Source: Aureimonas endophytica
GTDB taxonomy: Bacteria; Pseudomonadota; Alphaproteobacteria; Rhizobiales; Rhizobiaceae
Direction of reading: 5' to 3'
Assembly (NCBI RefSeq): GCF_014642635.1
Contig: NZ_BMIQ01000007.1
Coordinates: 186,001-250,000, forward strand
DNA length: 64,000 nucleotides
The notes under the pieces are model-generated. The model saw only the letters and a program-made list of their open reading frames with translations. It did no database searches and was not told the origin of the DNA. Below, piece by piece: positions 62,478 through 64,000 of the stretch (the stretch's first letter is position 1; each line of letters opens with the position of its first letter). A program made the position numbers and the translations under genes.

Positions 62478-63731
62478 ATGGATCGGGGACGGATCGGTCT
62501 CGCAAGCCTCGGGCTCGTCGCGGCGCTCGGCGGCACCGCCCGGGCGGCCGACGCGCCGGTGACGATGGTGGAGCCGGAGCCGGCGGAATATGTCCGGGTC
62601 TGCGACGTCTACGGCAAGGGCTTCTTCTACATTCCCGGCACCGAGACCTGCCTTCAGTTCGGCGGCTATGTCCGCTTCCGCGTCGGCGGCAATTCGCGCG
62701 AGTTCACGCCGGACCCGGACGGGCCCTATGACGCCGTCTACGGCACGGCGATGCGCACGCGTCTCGACATGGACGCGCGCGAGGAAACCGAGCTCGGCAC
62801 GCTGCGCGCCAAGATCCGCCTGGAAGCGAACCAGATCCTCAGCCAGTCAGCCGCCTTCACCGTCAAGGAGGGCTTCCTCCAGCTCGGCGGCCTGACCGTC
62901 GGCACCGCCGACTCGCTCTGGACTAACGAGGATGGCGGCGTTTCCGACGGCCTCCTCCTCGAGGAAAACGACTGGGCGGCGGGCGACTTCCAGACCAACC
63001 GCATCTCCTATGCCTATTCGGTCGGCAAGCTGACCGGCATCCTCTCAGTCGAGGACGACGGCACCGGCGACTGGCGCCCGGACGTGCTCGGCAAGCTCGT
63101 CTATGCCGATGGCGGCCTGAAGGCCTATCTGATGGGCGCCTATGACGAGCAGCAATATGACGGGCTGCAGGGCTACGCGAACTACCTCAACCGCTTCACC
63201 GGCCGCGATCCGGACGGCGCCTTCGACGGGGCGATCGAGTTCCAGCCGGACAATTACGCCCCCGGCGACGACGCCTTCGTCCTGAAGGGCGGCGTGCAGC
63301 TGCAGGACCTCCTGCTCGACGGCTCGATCTTCAAGGTGGAAGGCCATTACGCCTTCGATCCGAGCATCTATGCCGTCGTCACCTCGCTGTCGGGCTCCTT
63401 CGGCTTCGGGCAGTCCTATCTCGATCCCTCGGTCATCCCGTCGAAGTTCCAGATCGGCGCGGCCTATAGCCAGGAGGTCGGCAAGTTCACCTTCGTCGTT
63501 TCCGGCGCCTATGGCCAGACGGAAGACCTGAACGTCGCCTATGCGAACGGGGTGAACCTCGCCGCCGCCGATGGCGAGAGCTATTTCGCGGTGGGCGGCG
63601 ACATCAACTACAAGGTCACCGAGAACTTCACGATCACCGGCGAAGTGACCTATCGCGATCTCGACCTGCCGGCCGGCATCGACGATTTCGACCGCACCTT
63701 CGGCTTCCTCCAGTTCCGCCGGAACTTCTGA
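62478..63731 (+). CDS. Rhizobial-type outer-membrane porin (Omp2b/RopA family)
   Basis: A 417-residue porin with a signal peptide (residues 1-22, ending GTARAAD). The mature start YVRVCDVYGKGFFYIPGTET (C-x-G pattern) is the hallmark of Brucella/rhizobial general porins; the C-terminal Phe (RRNF) is the outer-membrane sorting signal. The N-terminal Cys residues C39 and C52 could form a disulfide. It forms trimeric 16-strand channels for small solutes. The start at 62478 follows GGAAAGGG; a longer in-frame start at 62430 lacks one. Confidence 0.93.
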   Translation: MDRGRIGLASLGLVAALGGTARAADAPVTMVEPEPAEYVRVCDVYGKGFFYIPGTETCLQFGGYVRFRVGGNSREFTPDPDGPYDAVYGTAMRTRLDMDAREETELGTLRAKIRLEANQILSQSAAFTVKEGFLQLGGLTVGTADSLWTNEDGGVSDGLLLEENDWAAGDFQTNRISYAYSVGKLTGILSVEDDGTGDWRPDVLGKLVYADGGLKAYLMGAYDEQQYDGLQGYANYLNRFTGRDPDGAFDGAIEFQPDNYAPGDDAFVLKGGVQLQDLLLDGSIFKVEGHYAFDPSIYAVVTSLSGSFGFGQSYLDPSVIPSKFQIGAAYSQEVGKFTFVVSGAYGQTEDLNVAYANGVNLAAADGESYFAVGGDINYKVTENFTITGEVTYRDLDLPAGIDDFDRTFGFLQFRRNF

Positions 63732-63805
63732 CGGCGGGGCGGTCGGGCGGCGCGGGAAACCGGGCCGCCTTCGCCGCGCGGTCGAAGGATCGGCGGCGGC
63801 GAACG

Positions 63806-63830
63806 AAAAATCCCGGCGCGGAGCCGGGAT
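63806..63830 (-). terminator. Terminator for the gene at the window's right edge
   Basis: ATCCCGGC (63810-63817) pairs with GCCGGGAT (63823-63830) around a five-base loop. Read on the minus strand the stem is followed by a T tract (the AAAAA at 63806-63810). It also lies after the porin and may act on both strands. Confidence 0.75.
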
Positions 63831-63867
63831 CGTGTTGCGGAACGGTTCGGAAGGCGCGGGGGCGCGG

Positions 63868-64000
63868 TCAGACCGTCGCCCGGTCGGCCTCGATCTGGTG
63901 CTTCAGCTCGTCGACCGCCTGGCGCAGCGCGTCGTCGGTCGCGAGCACGCCGCCGATGCGCAGCGCCTTCACCGCATCGTCGACGAGTTCGGCGAGGTCT
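63868..64000 (-). CDS. Unknown protein, C-terminal 43 residues only
   Basis: An open frame that enters from the right edge and ends at TGA (63868-63870). The visible part is helical and acidic (DLAELVDDAVKALRIGG, then ELKHQIEADRATV). Codon use is like the neighbours and a terminator follows, so a gene is likely. Too short to assign a family. Confidence 0.6.
   Translation of the reverse strand, partial: DLAELVDDAVKALRIGGVLATDDALRQAVDELKHQIEADRATV

Overview
The window comes from a high-GC alphaproteobacterium, most likely of the order Hyphomicrobiales (Rhizobiales). Pointers are the Omp2b/RopA-type porin (62.5 kb), a ChvE-type sugar-binding protein, a group-2 Mrp antiporter with MrpA and MrpB fused, ScfR/RamB-type control beside isocitrate lyase, a DUF1127 protein and TadE/TadG proteins. 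It looks like ordinary chromosome. I see no phage, insertion sequence, CRISPR array, tRNA or rRNA. The genus cannot be fixed from the sequence alone.

Layout. 0-10 kb: a class III cyclase, soluble transhydrogenase SthA, a glycosyltransferase, a luciferase-like oxidoreductase, DUF1810 and an RMF-like small protein, a double-receiver hybrid histidine kinase and a secreted trypsin-like protease. 10-19 kb: a GH13 alpha-glucosidase, a transglutaminase-like protein, a GAF-EAL phosphodiesterase, EF-P with its lysyl ligase EpmA, small unknown proteins, and isocitrate lyase divergent from its probable regulator. 20-25 kb: creatininase-family hydrolase, then a xylose locus (LacI regulator, palindromic operator, xylA, chvE, terminator). 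25-31 kb: a membrane diguanylate cyclase and a TadE-TadE-TadG trio. 31-36.5 kb: a LysR regulator divergent from an MhqO/MhqD-like dioxygenase-hydrolase pair, a secreted beta-propeller protein, and a membrane adenylate cyclase with a CxxCH haem motif.

36.5-47.4 kb holds the most interesting unit: a divergent sugar or polyol catabolic cluster. One arm is a SorC/DeoR-type regulator plus an FGGY kinase. The other is a glycerol-1-phosphate dehydrogenase (AraM family), a HAD phosphatase, a class II aldolase with a FucA-like Glu, two ABC permeases, a Tat-exported binding protein, an SDR and an ABC ATPase. Its gene content parallels the Bacillus subtilis araBDLMNPQ operon, but the cleavage enzyme looks like an aldolase rather than an epimerase.

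47.4-64 kb: a Tat-signal SDR, a ~1 kb intergenic block with two ~300-bp direct repeats, a chemoreceptor ending in a CheR-tether pentapeptide, DUF1127, the six-gene Mrp antiporter operon (AB fused, C, D, E, F, G) divergent from a small HTH regulator, a GNAT enzyme, a second TadE/TadG pair, transaldolase, the porin, and the 3' end of an unknown gene.

Many long open frames lie antisense to these genes. They are GC-driven shadows and have been left out.
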